A stretch of 64,000 bases of DNA from Portulaca oleracea (lineage: Eukaryota > Streptophyta > Magnoliopsida > Caryophyllales > Portulacaceae): NCBI GenBank assembly GCA_029582165.1, contig CM055872.1, positions 47,814,195 to 47,878,194 of the forward strand. The letters are read 5' to 3'. Under the pieces are notes generated by a model. It did not search any database. It was not told the DNA's origin and was given only the letters and a program-made list of their open reading frames with translations. A program made the translations under genes and the position numbers. Of the stretch, positions 54,797 through 64,000 are shown one piece after another (the stretch's first letter is position 1; the number at the start of each line of letters is the position of its first letter).

Positions 54797-57700
54797 ATGG
54801 CCTCGCTACGTGATATGTCTAGCAATTTCCAAAAGCTAGAGCGCTTTGAAGGAGTGGATTTCCGACGTTGGCAAAGCAAGATGCATTTCTTGCTAACGAC
54901 TCTCAATGTGGCATATGTGCTTAACATTGAGATTTCTCCCAAGGTGAACCAAGAACCTTCGGCCAAGAAGGTGACAACGGAGGAGTCTCCAAAAGAGGAT
55001 GCAATCGTCAAGATGTCCACGGGAGATGGAAGCAACGATCAAGTAAAGGGGTCCGTGGAAGATGCGGAGGCTACTCGGCAAAGGCTCAAGATGGAGAATG
55101 ACGACTACATTTGTAGAGGATACATTCTCAACGGGATGAGCGACACCCTCTTCGATGTCTATCAACATGTGGAGATGGCAAAGAAGCTTTGGGAGATGCA
55201 TGAAGCTAAGTACATATCGGAAGATGCGTCAAGTAAGAATTTTCTTGTTAGTCAATTCATGAAATTTAAGATGGAGGATAATAGGAAAATTCTAGACCAA
55301 TTCCATGAGATTCAACGTATTTTAAGTAACTTCAAGCAACAAAATTTGAACATGGATGAAACCATAATAGTATCCTCTATTATTGACAAGCTACCTTCTT
55401 CTTGGAATGAAACTAAAAGGGCTCTCATGCACCGGAAAGAGGCTATGTCTCTTGAAGGTTTGGCTAACCATCTTCGGATTGAAGAGGAGTTATGCCTACA
55501 AGATGGTACCAAAGAGCAATCTAAGGTCCATATGGTGCAAGAGAATAAGGGAAACAAGAATAAGAACAAGAGCCACAACAAAACTAGCAAGGGAATTCAA
55601 AAGCCTAAGCAAGTTTGTTGGGAATGTGGCAAACCAAGGCACACAAAGAGAGAGTGTTACCAATGGAAAAAGAAGCATGGTCTTTTGAACAAAGATACAT
55701 CTAAGGGCAAGATTAAGGAGAAGGAACCCAATTCTTTCGTGGCCATGATTAAGGATCATATTAACATGGTATCCATTGGTTGTAACGATTGGTACATAGA
55801 TTCGGGTGCGTCAAGGCATGTTTGCGTTGACAAGAGTTTATTCAATACTCTCAAACTGGCGGATGATGGTGTGAAACTCTACATGGGCAATAACCATCCG
55901 GTCAAAGTTGAAGGCATTGGGCAAGTAGAACTTGTTTTCACTTCCGGTAAATCTTTGCTTTTAAATGATGTGTATTTAGCTCCGGAAGTATGTAAGAATC
56001 TTGTATCCGGTTATCTCCTTAGCAAGTTTGGTTTTATGCAAGTTTATGATGGAGATAATTATGTACTTTCCAAGGGTGGGACTTTTGTAGGGAAGGGATA
56101 TGCTTATGGGGAGATGTTTAAATTGAATGCGAAAAGTAATAAAGATGGCATGATTTCCGCTTATATGCATGTGTCTACTTTGAATAAGTCTTTTCTATGG
56201 CATGCTAGATTAGGACATGTGAACTCTTCAAAGTTGAAAGAAACGTCTAATCTTGATTTGATTCCTAAGTTGAATTATGACATAGAAAAGTGTAAGACAT
56301 GCATGCTTAATAAAATCACCAAAAGTTCATTCTCAAGTGTAAAAAGAACTTCTAAATTGCTTGATTTAATTCATAGTGATTTAGGAGATTTTCATAGTAC
56401 ACCTTCAATAGGTGGTAAGAAGTATTATGTGACATTCATTGATGATTATTCTAGATATTGTCAAGTTTATCTTTTGAGTTCTAAAGATAAAACACTTGAA
56501 AAGTTTAGAGTTTACAAAACTAGAAGTGAACTTCAATGTGAGACCTTGATTAAAACTTTAAGATCCGATAGGGGAGGGGAATATTATGATCCAAAGTTTT
56601 TCCAAGAAACGGGCATTGTTCATGAGACAATCGCCCCGTATGCACCACAACAAAATGGGGTTGCGGAAAGGAAAAATAGAACTTTAAAACAAATGGTGAA
56701 TTCTATGTTGTCATACTCCGGTTTAAGTAATGGATTTTGGGGTGAAGCCATGTTAACGGCTTGTTATATTTTGAATAGAGTTCCATTCAAAGGGAATTGT
56801 AGTATCCCATATGAGTTATGGAACAAAAGAAAGCCAAGTCTTAAGTATTTTAAGATTTGGGGTTGTAGGGCTATTGTAAGAGTCCCGGAACCTAAGAAAA
56901 GAAAATTAGGTGAAAGAGGAATTGAGTGCATCTTTATAGGCTATGCTCAAGATAGAAAAGCTTGTAGGTTTTTGGTGGTTGAGCCAAATGAGTACATTTC
57001 GGTGAATACCGTAATGGAATCAATAGATGCAATTTTTGATGAGACTAGGTTCTCTTCAATTCCTAGACCTAAAGAAATAACTCAAGATATTGTTCCTCTA
57101 ATTGAGCCTCAAGATGAAAATCATGAGGGTATATCCATACAAGATGATCTTCCAACTCATGAGGTTATTCATGATGAAGAAGATGAAAGTATTGAGTTAA
57201 GAAGGAGTAAAAGATCAAGAAAACCAAAAGACTTTGGTTCGGACTTCTATGTTTATTTAGTAGAAGGTTCAAGGGACTCAGTTGAAAGTGAGACCCTATG
57301 TATGTACAATATAGATAAGGATCCTAAAACTTTTAAAGTAGCTATGCAATCTCATGATGCTTCTTTGTGGAAAGAAGCGGTACAAGATGAGATTGATTCA
57401 ATAATGGAAAACAATGTTTGGATATTGGTTGACCTTCCTCTGGGAAGTAAACCAATTACCTCTAAGTGGATCTTTAAAAGGCAAAGGAAAGTACATGGTA
57501 CCGTTGAGAGATATAAAGCTCGTTTGGTTATAAGGGGCTTTACTCAAAAGTATGGTATTGACTACTTTGATACATATGCACCGGTGGCTAGGATAGCTTC
57601 AATACGTGTATTGTTAGCTTTAGCTACTATCCATAAGCTAGTTATCCATCAAATGGATGTCAAAACGGCATTCTTAAATGGAGAACTAGAAGAGGAGGTG

Positions 57701-58891
57701 TATATGGAACAACCCGAAGGGTTTGTTGTTGAAGGTCAAGAAAATAAAGTTTGTAAACTTATAAGGTCTTTATATGGACTTAAGCAAGCACCTAAGCAAT
57801 GGCATCAAAAGTTTGATGAAGTAGTGCTTTCAAATGGTTATAAGATCAATGAATCGAATAAGTGCATATACTCTAAGTTTGAGAATGGAAAAGGGGTGAT
57901 TATATGCCTATACATTGATGACATGTTGATCTTCGGGACCGACATGGAACAAGTTAATAAGACCAAAGAATTTCTATCCTCAAAGTTCTCTATGAAGGAC
58001 ATGGGTGAAGCGGATGTAATTCTCGGTATTAAGATCATTAGAAATAATGATAAGACAAGTCTATCTCAAGAGCATTACATTGAGAAAATATTGAATAAGT
58101 TTGGAGGTAATAAGGTATATCCGGAAATGACACCTTATGATCCAAGTAAGAAACTAGAGAAAAATTTAGGTTCTCCGGTTAATCAACTTGAGTATGCTAA
58201 GTTGATTGGAGGTCTCATGTATGCTATGACAAGTACAAGGCCAGACATTGCTTATGCAATTGGCATGTTAAGTAGGTTTACAAGTAATCCGAGCAATATG
58301 CATTGGTTTGCAATTCGGAGAGTATTAAGATATTTAGCTGGTACTAAAAGTTATCAACTCACATATAAAGGAGAACCTTCGGTATTAGAAAGTTACTCGG
58401 ACGCGAGTTGGATTAATAAAGGAGATTTCTCCTCTACCAGTGGATGGGTGTTCCTTTTAGGAGGTGGAGCAGTTTCTTGGGGTTCTAAGAAACAAGCTAA
58501 TATAGCGGATTCCACTATGTCTTCGGAATTAGTAGCATTGTATGTTGCTTGTAAGGAAGCGGAATGGTTAAGAAACTTATTGTTGGAAATACCGGTTTGG
58601 TATAAGCCAATGGCTCCAATCACAATTCATTGTGATAGCAAAACTACTCTCGATGTTGTGTACAGTCATGTTTACAATGGCAAGTCAAGGCACATTGGTT
58701 TGAGACATGCTTATATACATCAACTTATAAGGGATGGAGTAGTGACTTCAAGATATATCAGGTCAAAAGAAAACTTAGCCGATCCTTTAACTAAAGGATT
58801 GTCTAGAGATTTGATAAAAAGTACTTCAAAGGGGATGGGTTTAAGTGTAGCTCAAATATCTACTAATCACAACAAAGACTCAACTTTATGA
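54797..58891 (+). CDS. gag-pol: Ty1/copia gag-pol polyprotein, intact
   Basis: 1364 codons without interruption; ATG at 54797 is the first after the LTR. Residues 1-260 are gag (RFEGVDFRRWQSKMHFLL; DDYICRGYILNGMSDTLFDVY; IIDKLPSSWNETKRAL). A zinc knuckle CWECGKPRHTKREC spans 274-287 with Cys274, Cys277, His282, Cys287; Arg replaces the common Gly before His. Protease is WYIDSGAS (Asp335). The GAG-pre-integrase has WHARLGHV (His469). Integrase has Asp528 (HSDLGDF), Asp591 (SDRGGEY) and Glu624 (NGVAERKN), a DD33E spacing. Reverse transcriptase has the usual copia entry (DVKTAFLNGELEEEVYM) and YIDD at 1039-1042. RNase H has Asp1202 (YSDASWI) and a C-terminal ENLADPLTKGL. The protein is cut by its protease and carries out packaging, cDNA synthesis and integration. 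Length and motifs fit an active copia element. Confidence 0.97.
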   Translation: MASLRDMSSNFQKLERFEGVDFRRWQSKMHFLLTTLNVAYVLNIEISPKVNQEPSAKKVTTEESPKEDAIVKMSTGDGSNDQVKGSVEDAEATRQRLKMENDDYICRGYILNGMSDTLFDVYQHVEMAKKLWEMHEAKYISEDASSKNFLVSQFMKFKMEDNRKILDQFHEIQRILSNFKQQNLNMDETIIVSSIIDKLPSSWNETKRALMHRKEAMSLEGLANHLRIEEELCLQDGTKEQSKVHMVQENKGNKNKNKSHNKTSKGIQKPKQVCWECGKPRHTKRECYQWKKKHGLLNKDTSKGKIKEKEPNSFVAMIKDHINMVSIGCNDWYIDSGASRHVCVDKSLFNTLKLADDGVKLYMGNNHPVKVEGIGQVELVFTSGKSLLLNDVYLAPEVCKNLVSGYLLSKFGFMQVYDGDNYVLSKGGTFVGKGYAYGEMFKLNAKSNKDGMISAYMHVSTLNKSFLWHARLGHVNSSKLKETSNLDLIPKLNYDIEKCKTCMLNKITKSSFSSVKRTSKLLDLIHSDLGDFHSTPSIGGKKYYVTFIDDYSRYCQVYLLSSKDKTLEKFRVYKTRSELQCETLIKTLRSDRGGEYYDPKFFQETGIVHETIAPYAPQQNGVAERKNRTLKQMVNSMLSYSGLSNGFWGEAMLTACYILNRVPFKGNCSIPYELWNKRKPSLKYFKIWGCRAIVRVPEPKKRKLGERGIECIFIGYAQDRKACRFLVVEPNEYISVNTVMESIDAIFDETRFSSIPRPKEITQDIVPLIEPQDENHEGISIQDDLPTHEVIHDEEDESIELRRSKRSRKPKDFGSDFYVYLVEGSRDSVESETLCMYNIDKDPKTFKVAMQSHDASLWKEAVQDEIDSIMENNVWILVDLPLGSKPITSKWIFKRQRKVHGTVERYKARLVIRGFTQKYGIDYFDTYAPVARIASIRVLLALATIHKLVIHQMDVKTAFLNGELEEEVYMEQPEGFVVEGQENKVCKLIRSLYGLKQAPKQWHQKFDEVVLSNGYKINESNKCIYSKFENGKGVIICLYIDDMLIFGTDMEQVNKTKEFLSSKFSMKDMGEADVILGIKIIRNNDKTSLSQEHYIEKILNKFGGNKVYPEMTPYDPSKKLEKNLGSPVNQLEYAKLIGGLMYAMTSTRPDIAYAIGMLSRFTSNPSNMHWFAIRRVLRYLAGTKSYQLTYKGEPSVLESYSDASWINKGDFSSTSGWVFLLGGGAVSWGSKKQANIADSTMSSELVALYVACKEAEWLRNLLLEIPVWYKPMAPITIHCDSKTTLDVVYSHVYNGKSRHIGLRHAYIHQLIRDGVVTSRYIRSKENLADPLTKGLSRDLIKSTSKGMGLSVAQISTNHNKDSTL

Positions 58892-59345
58892 ATTGGAATA
58901 CCACCAATTTCTAAAGTTCAAATGAGTACGGAGTTGCTTAAATTAGTAAGAAGCATCAATTTTATCCCAAGGACAAGTGATGCTTAAAATCTATAATGAC
59001 AAGAGGATGAGTATTAGTACTCTTAATAGACTTTGTGGAAAGCCTAATTACAGGGGTGGTATAATTACAAAGTCTACCTATGTAAGTGTAATGTGTGGCC
59101 GCATAAAGGAACCATGAGCTAAAGTTCCGAAACACTTATGAAGGATAAGGACACAAGGCCGGATACAATTTTGGCTCATATACACTAATTGAAAAGTTCA
59201 AAGAGTAATCTACTTTTCATTAGGCATATGTTTTGTAAGTTTCTCTAGTGATTACAAGTTAAGGTATATCTCAAATAGCGGGGGTATAAGCTCCTTAAGT
59301 AAAGTTATTTCAAGGGTTTTACATACTCTTGAAATAGCGGGGGAT
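58892..59345 (+). mobile_element. Copia 3' untranslated region with polypurine tract
   Basis: 454 bp without coding sense between the stop and the 3' LTR. The polypurine tract AGCGGGGGAT (59336-59345) abuts the LTR. A perfect 13-bp inverted repeat, 59323-59335 against 59356-59368, would place the tract and the first ten LTR bases in a 20-base loop. Confidence 0.8.
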
Positions 59346-60079
59346 TGTTGAAAATATTTCAAGAGTATAAGACAATTATATAGCCTAAAGAATAAAGTAT
59401 ATCAAGTATAAGGATCATATATAAGTGAAACAATAAGAATATGATCAACACGGGTAAAACAGGAAGCAACACGAGTCCTGTTGCCTTCCAGAGAGTAAGA
59501 CAACAATTCCGAGGCTCAACACGAGTCGTGTTGGAACAACACGAGTCGTGTTGGTCCAACACGGACCGTGTTGGTCCAACACGGACCGTGTTGGATTCAA
59601 CACGGGTCGTGTTGATTGCCAGGAATGTTTTAAATGCTAACGGCTATATGATTTCGTGTAATTAGTTTTTGATATTATAATTAAGTACGATTATAATGAT
59701 ATTCCAACAGCTATATGACTTGACTTGGTCCAGGTCATATTAAGTTTGTGATCCTCCATTAAAGTCACTTGATTGTCCTTTGACTAGGGCATCCTAAGTG
59801 AGTTGGTATTCTCCTATAAATAGGAGACATCCTAGGCTATTTGAGACACACTAATCTAAGCAATCACATCTTCATTCTTGTCTAGACTGCAGCTATACTT
59901 GAGTGATTCAAGAGAGAAACTATTATTCTTGAGTGTTTACAAGTGCTAAGTTTTATCCCTTTGAACATTTACGGTATCGTAAATAGTTCTTAAGGAAAGT
60001 GAGTATTAAGCCACAACTCTTAGCGCTATCCAAGCGAGTGTTCATTGTTTTATATACCGTTACTCCCTTTCCTCCAACA
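59346..60079 (+). repeat. 3' LTR of the copia element
   Basis: TGTTGAAAATATTTC to CCTCCAACA, 81 bp longer than the 5' LTR because the palindrome array (59516-59613) has five units where the 5' LTR has one. The complementary segment TAAATAGTTCTTAAG is kept at 59980-59994. Confidence 0.95.
59516..59613. promoter_or_regulatory. AACACGNNNCGTGTT palindrome array in U3
   Basis: Five units: two AACACGAGTCGTGTT, two AACACGGACCGTGTT and one AACACGGGTCGTGTT, spaced by GG(A/T)(A/C)C-like links. The first two types are perfect palindromes with 7-bp arms and one central base. They lie about 200-300 bp upstream of the TATA box. Confidence 0.8.
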
Positions 60080-60084
60080 AAGCG
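60080..60084. repeat. Target-site duplication AAGCG, right
   Basis: Pairs with AAACG at 54119-54123. Confidence 0.8.
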
Positions 60085-60282
60085 TAGTATTATCTCTTTG
60101 TGTTCCTTGAATCAAAAGGGTGTCCTTTTTCTTCTCAAGATGGAGTTCTACAGGTGATGCGAGGTACTCAGGTTCTACTGAAGGTTCTCATACAATGCAG
60201 TCTATATCTTATACAAGGTTCTACCATGACAGATTCTTATGAGTCTAAAGGCTATTCAGACTCTCTTCCACTGCAAATTTGA
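60085..60282 (+). pseudogene. gag-pol: Old copia protease/pre-integrase, continuation
   Basis: The frame interrupted at 54118 resumes: LNQKGCPFSSQDGVLQVMRGTQVLLKVL and LYLIQGSTMTDS match the stretch between protease and integrase of TNT1/Tork-like elements. It stops at 60282; integrase and reverse transcriptase are missing, so a large deletion follows. Confidence 0.75.
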
Positions 60283-61425
60283 ATTCAACCCTACGTGGGT
60301 CCACCCTTCAGGGCTCCTTGGCGGTATTGGATGAATTTTGGCCCAAGATGTAGATTCTTGAGTTTGATGGTCCAAAATTAATATTATGTTAAGGCCCCTA
60401 TTCAACATAAAATGGGCATGAACAATACACCAATGACTTTTTTAAATGCCTTGCAAGCTCCAAGCACATTGAAGAGAGATTTCCGCATGTGATTCATTTT
60501 CACAAATTAGTACAAAAATTGCATGTGTTTGTCTTTCTCTTGTCATAGTTATTCGAGTATTGATTACTCATTTAATTTAGTCGTTTCAATGGCTTTCTAA
60601 CTGTTTTTTTTTTTACTATTTATACTATGAGACACTTGGCAACAAGGTGGACAAGAACAAGAATCAATCAAGCTTTATACACTTGTATGAAGAGCACCTT
60701 CACCTATATTCATCCCTAATTTGTTAGAGTCTACGCGAATTTGTAATCTTCCTCTTAAATATCTCATTTTCACTAGTTGATTATTTCCTTTGCCGTTCGT
60801 GGTTTCTCCCTATCGGGGTTCCACGTAAAATTTGTGTTTGCTTTAATTTTTATTTGAACTTTCCTCTATACCATACTAATTTTCTTGCTTGCTTCAACTT
60901 TATTCGATCATAAAAGTCATAGCATGTAGTAAGGAAAAAGTGAAAGGAGAAGACCAAAGAGAAGACAAGGCGTCGACCAATCAAGAAAAATGGATGCATG
61001 ACTACATATCTTAAAAGTCATTCAGGCAAGTAAGGTAAGAGGAATAAATATAATATAAAGTCTCGATCGATCAAAGTATGAACGTTCAAGTACCTCGGGT
61101 AAGTCTACTAGCTAGTGGTTAGAAGAGAATTTGGGACCCGACAAAAAATCTGAAAAGTTTAGGAGGAGCTCATCTTCTATTGAGGATCTCTTAGCCTTTT
61201 ATCACTAGACTTAAGTAACTTGATCGACATAATAATCCTATAAAATTAGGAGACGTCTATAAAACAGTCCAAGGAGAAGCAAATGGAGAGAAGGGGGGAG
61301 GTTGACTGGTTCAGGTAACTTAGTAAGAGTGTATAGCTTCACTGGTGTCTTTTCTTGGTTAATTCTTAGGTTTCTTCTATATAAGGTGGTTTGAACTAGT
61401 CATAGTGTTTCTCTAATTGCATGTG
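60283..61425. other. No gene; possible copia LTR debris
   Basis: AT-rich sequence. About 60720-60850 (TTTGTAATCTTCCTCTTAAA, TTTCTCCCTATCGGGGTTCC, ACGTAAA) resembles the 3' end of a TNT1/Tork-type LTR, which may be the old element's 3' LTR after deletion, though it does not match the LTR at 48220. The rest I cannot assign. Confidence 0.35.
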
Positions 61426-61429
61426 TAAC

Positions 61430-61956
61430 CACAAATTTTCAAGTCTAAAATTAATTAAGACAAGAAAAATGGACAAATATAATTTGTATTGATTTCAAAA
61501 ATTTGGGTACAACCTCTATAATATTCGTTACAAGATTAACAAATAAAAGTCCTATGATTCGATCTATGTCATCGTCTTGAAGGAGGGCCGACGCGGCTTG
61601 AATATCGATCAGATTTGTATTTCAATCTCTAGAACAAATGACACATGTTGAAGTATTTATTGTTTATTCTGGAGAGAGTTTTCATGAGAGTTGATTTTTT
61701 TTTTTTTAAATGAGAGTGAGTAGTCCTATTTATAAATGAGAGTGAGTAGTCCATTTAACTTTGACTTTGTAGTCACTTAGGTCTTGACTTGGTAGTCAAT
61801 TTGACTCTGACTTGGCAGTCGTTCGAACTTTGACTTGATCGTCAACTTGAGTCAATTCCACTTAAATAAACTAAATTAATTAATTTGGACAGACAAAAAT
61901 AATCAACTTAATTTATTTTAACTTTTGACACTATTTTGATTTTTTTAGTGTCAGCA
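61430..61956 (-). repeat. Minus-strand LTR (3' LTR of an element to the right)
   Basis: On the minus strand it runs from TGCTGACACTAAAAAAATC to GGTTACA near 61430. It is preceded by a polypurine-like CTCGAGGGGGCAATT (61957-61971). TATTTATA at 61727-61734 is a minus-strand TATA box. Short TTGACTTGG(T/C)AGTC repeats occur at 61760-61850. No second LTR is in the window. Confidence 0.5.
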
Positions 61957-61971
61957 AATTGCCCCCTCGAG

Positions 61972-62814
61972 ACTAGGTCGTGTACACTGTCTTGTGTTTA
62001 AGCACGATCGACGTTTCGACACATTTTTTTAACTTGTCTTCCGAGCTTGGCTGCTAACTTGTTTTGCTGCTGGAGGTTGCGTACATAGTCACGTGTTTAG
62101 GTTGTTGTATAACATTTAAATTATGTACACTTATCTTAAAAGTGACACATGAGGATTCGTGCCACAAATTCATTTGTGTGCCATCTTCATGGTACACGAA
62201 TTAGTAGACGAAATTATGCCTATATTATTAGTAGACATGATTATCTCCATAATAATGGCATGGATCTTGGGAGATCAAATCAAAATAAAAATGGGATATC
62301 AATCTTCAACTTAAGGAAACTTGTCTTTTCTTTACTTTTCTCTATCCCATTTTATTCAATCACAATGGAATAAAGAATGACAAGTCCTTAATTTGATTCT
62401 TCGAAACTAGTGTTTAAAAGGACATGCTCCTACACAACACCACACAACATACATCTAACTTTCCTCCACTTAGCTAAAAGTGCTTTGATCACATTGGTGT
62501 AATTCATACATGGTCATTTGACATTATGATCATGTCTATTAGCATTAATAAACACTCTTTATTTCTTTCTTACCAACTACTACCATGTCTCTTTAATGGT
62601 CTTCAATTGATTTCCTAATCATTGGAGCCCTTGAGCCTTGAAACATATACAATCCGCCAAGATTAATCTTCGTCTTTTTCTAATTTGTGACTAATTTTGA
62701 TTTCCATCCAAATTTTATCGTCACGAGCACTGGTTCTCCTCTGATTACCTTGTGGTGTATTTTTTATAACTTGTGGTGTATTGTTGTTCTTCTTTATTTT
62801 TGTAGGTATCAACA
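61972..62814 (-). other. No gene; probable retroelement 3' region
   Basis: Between the polypurine-like tract and the satellite. I see no protein motif on either strand and only short frames. It is probably the untranslated end of the minus-strand element, but this is inference. Confidence 0.3.
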
Positions 62815-63725
62815 CCTGAGTACCACCAAAGACAAAGATAACGGGCTTGCATAGAGGTGTTTATCCTTGTTGAGGTGATGACTCGGATGATTTTGGAAGA
62901 CCGAGTACCGCCAAAGACAAGGATAACATGCTCCGCTTTTGCGTAGAGGAGTTTATCCTTGTTGAGGCGAGTTGAATATTTTTTTGAAACACTGAATACC
63001 GCCAAATACAATGATAACAGGCTCGGGTTATTCTACGGGAGTTTATCCTTGTTGAGGTGGCGAGTCGGATATTTTTTTGAAACATCGAATATCGCCCAAG
63101 GCAAGGATATCAGGCTCCGCTTATGCGTAGAGGAGTTTATCCTTGTTGGGGTGGCGAGTCGGACATTTTTCGAAGCACCGAATATTGCCAAAGGGCAAGG
63201 ATAATAGGCTCCGCTTATGCATAGAGGACTTTATCCTTGTTGAGGTGGCGAGTCGGATATTTTTCGATACGCCGAGTATCGCCAAAGGTAAGGATAACGG
63301 GCTCCGCTTTTGCGTAGAGGAGTTTATCCTCATTGAGGTGACGTGCCAGATATTTTTTTGAAAGACCGAATAACGCCAAAGACAAGGATAACAGGCTCCG
63401 CTTTTGCGTAGAGGAGTTTATCCTTGTTGAGCTGGTGCGTCGGATATTTTCTGAAACACCGACTATCGCCAAAGGCAAGGATAATAGGTTCCGCTTTAGC
63501 ATAGAAGAGTTTATTCTTGTTGAGGTGACGTGTCGGATATTTTTTTGAAAGACCGAATACCGCTAAAGACAAGGATAACAGGCTCCACTTTTGCGTAGAG
63601 GAGTTTATCCTTGTTGAGGTGGTGCGTCGGATATTTTAATGAAACACCGACTATCGCCAAAGGCAAGGATAACAGGCTCCGCTTTTGCGTAGAGAAGTTT
63701 ATTCTTGTTGAGGTGACGAGTCGGC
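62815..63725. repeat. Satellite of about 94-bp hairpin units, ten copies
   Basis: Units begin CAAGGATAAC at about 62832, 62918, 63009, 63102, 63196, 63288, 63383, 63476, 63570 and 63664 (steps of 86-95 bp). Each contains CAAGGATAA and TTATCCTTG as inverted arms around GGCTCCGCTTTTGCGTAGAG, followed by GTTGAGGTG and CGAGTCGGATATTTTT. The overlapping frames on both strands are by-products of the repeat. Confidence 0.92.
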
Positions 63726-64000
63726 TTACCCGACACATGCCAGAACGACTAACCCCTCTGAGAGTCTGCAGACTTCCTTTGTTTTTTTTTTTTTGCAAGT
63801 TTGCGAGGCTACACAATGTACATTGCTTGTACATCTAGATGCCAAAAGATGGACATGACTTGAACATGTTGGTTATCCCATGGAAGGATGACTTGTGATT
63901 TGAAGGAAGGAGCCGGCAACCACGTCGATGGCAGATGTAGCACCATTGTTGGTGTAACACAACTGTTAGCCTTGACATGAGGAGTATCACTAACAGTTGT
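63726..64000. other. No gene seen
   Basis: Unique-looking sequence after the satellite with a short poly(T) run near 63781. Nothing recognisable to the window end. Confidence 0.4.

Larger units (their letters stand above)
54124..60079 (+). mobile_element. Full-length copia element with intact polyprotein
   Basis: 5956 bp: LTRs 54124-54776 (653 bp) and 59346-60079 (734 bp), one uninterrupted polyprotein gene, a polypurine tract and a 5-bp target duplication with one mismatch. The LTRs are near-identical except for the number of palindrome units. It is the only element in the window that looks capable of making all its proteins. The unusual part is its priming region: no iMet-type site is present between LTR and ATG. 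Confidence 0.95.

Noticed and set aside
63121..63572. Similar reading frames repeated along the satellite
   Set aside because: They follow the 94-bp unit on both strands and drift in frame because the unit length varies from 86 to 95.
62815..63725. CRISPR array
   Set aside because: The repeats are directly tandem without unique spacers, and the DNA is plant nuclear.

Overview
The window is plant nuclear DNA, most likely from a dicot with a repeat-rich genome; the species cannot be named from it. The signs are plant-type Ty1/copia, Ty3/gypsy (Athila-like and Tat/Ogre-like), L1-type LINE, CACTA, hAT-MITE and Cassandra elements, AT-rich spacers, and primer sites matching plant tRNA-Asp, tRNA-Arg and tRNA-iMet. 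I found no convincing host gene. Almost every long reading frame is retroelement protein or lies by chance inside an LTR or a satellite.

Layout. 1-1883: a foldback MITE-like repeat and an Athila-like LTR, primer site and broken gag. 1879-5680: a rearranged Tat-like element on the minus strand (element 3). 5681-8209 and 22618-about 25510: a plus-strand relative (element 2), split by a 14.4 kb minus-strand relative (element 1, 8210-22612) with a 5-bp target duplication CTATG. Element 1 itself carries a Cassandra solo LTR with 5S rRNA sequence (13659-13951) and a hAT-type MITE (14113-14817). 25520-27500 and 40726-41017: a Tat-like pol relic on the minus strand, split by a 13.2 kb Athila-like element (27506-40720, duplication ACTAT). 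41000-46300: the 3' part of another Athila-like element on the plus strand, with an unrecognised reading frame and a long LTR holding a candidate solo LTR. 46600-48220: CACTA relic. 48220-60300: an old copia element (LTR, iMet primer site, gag, protease), invaded by a hAT MITE that contains a CACTA MITE, by truncated LINEs, and by a full-length copia element with an intact 1364-codon polyprotein (54124-60079). 61430-64000: a minus-strand LTR and a satellite of about 94 bp units.

How the parts act together. Each autonomous element encodes capsid, protease, integrase and reverse transcriptase-RNase H for its own copying. Elements 1-3 have LTRs and primer sites but only gag debris, so they would depend on proteins from elsewhere. 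The strongest unusual signals are: (1) the intact copia element has no tRNA-like primer site, yet the sequence just after its 5' LTR is perfectly complementary over 15 nt to a segment inside that LTR, suggesting self-priming; (2) three unrelated LTR families carry clusters of short CG-containing palindromes upstream of their TATA boxes, and these clusters are where paired LTRs differ most visibly; (3) a 13-bp hairpin places the copia polypurine tract and LTR edge in its loop.
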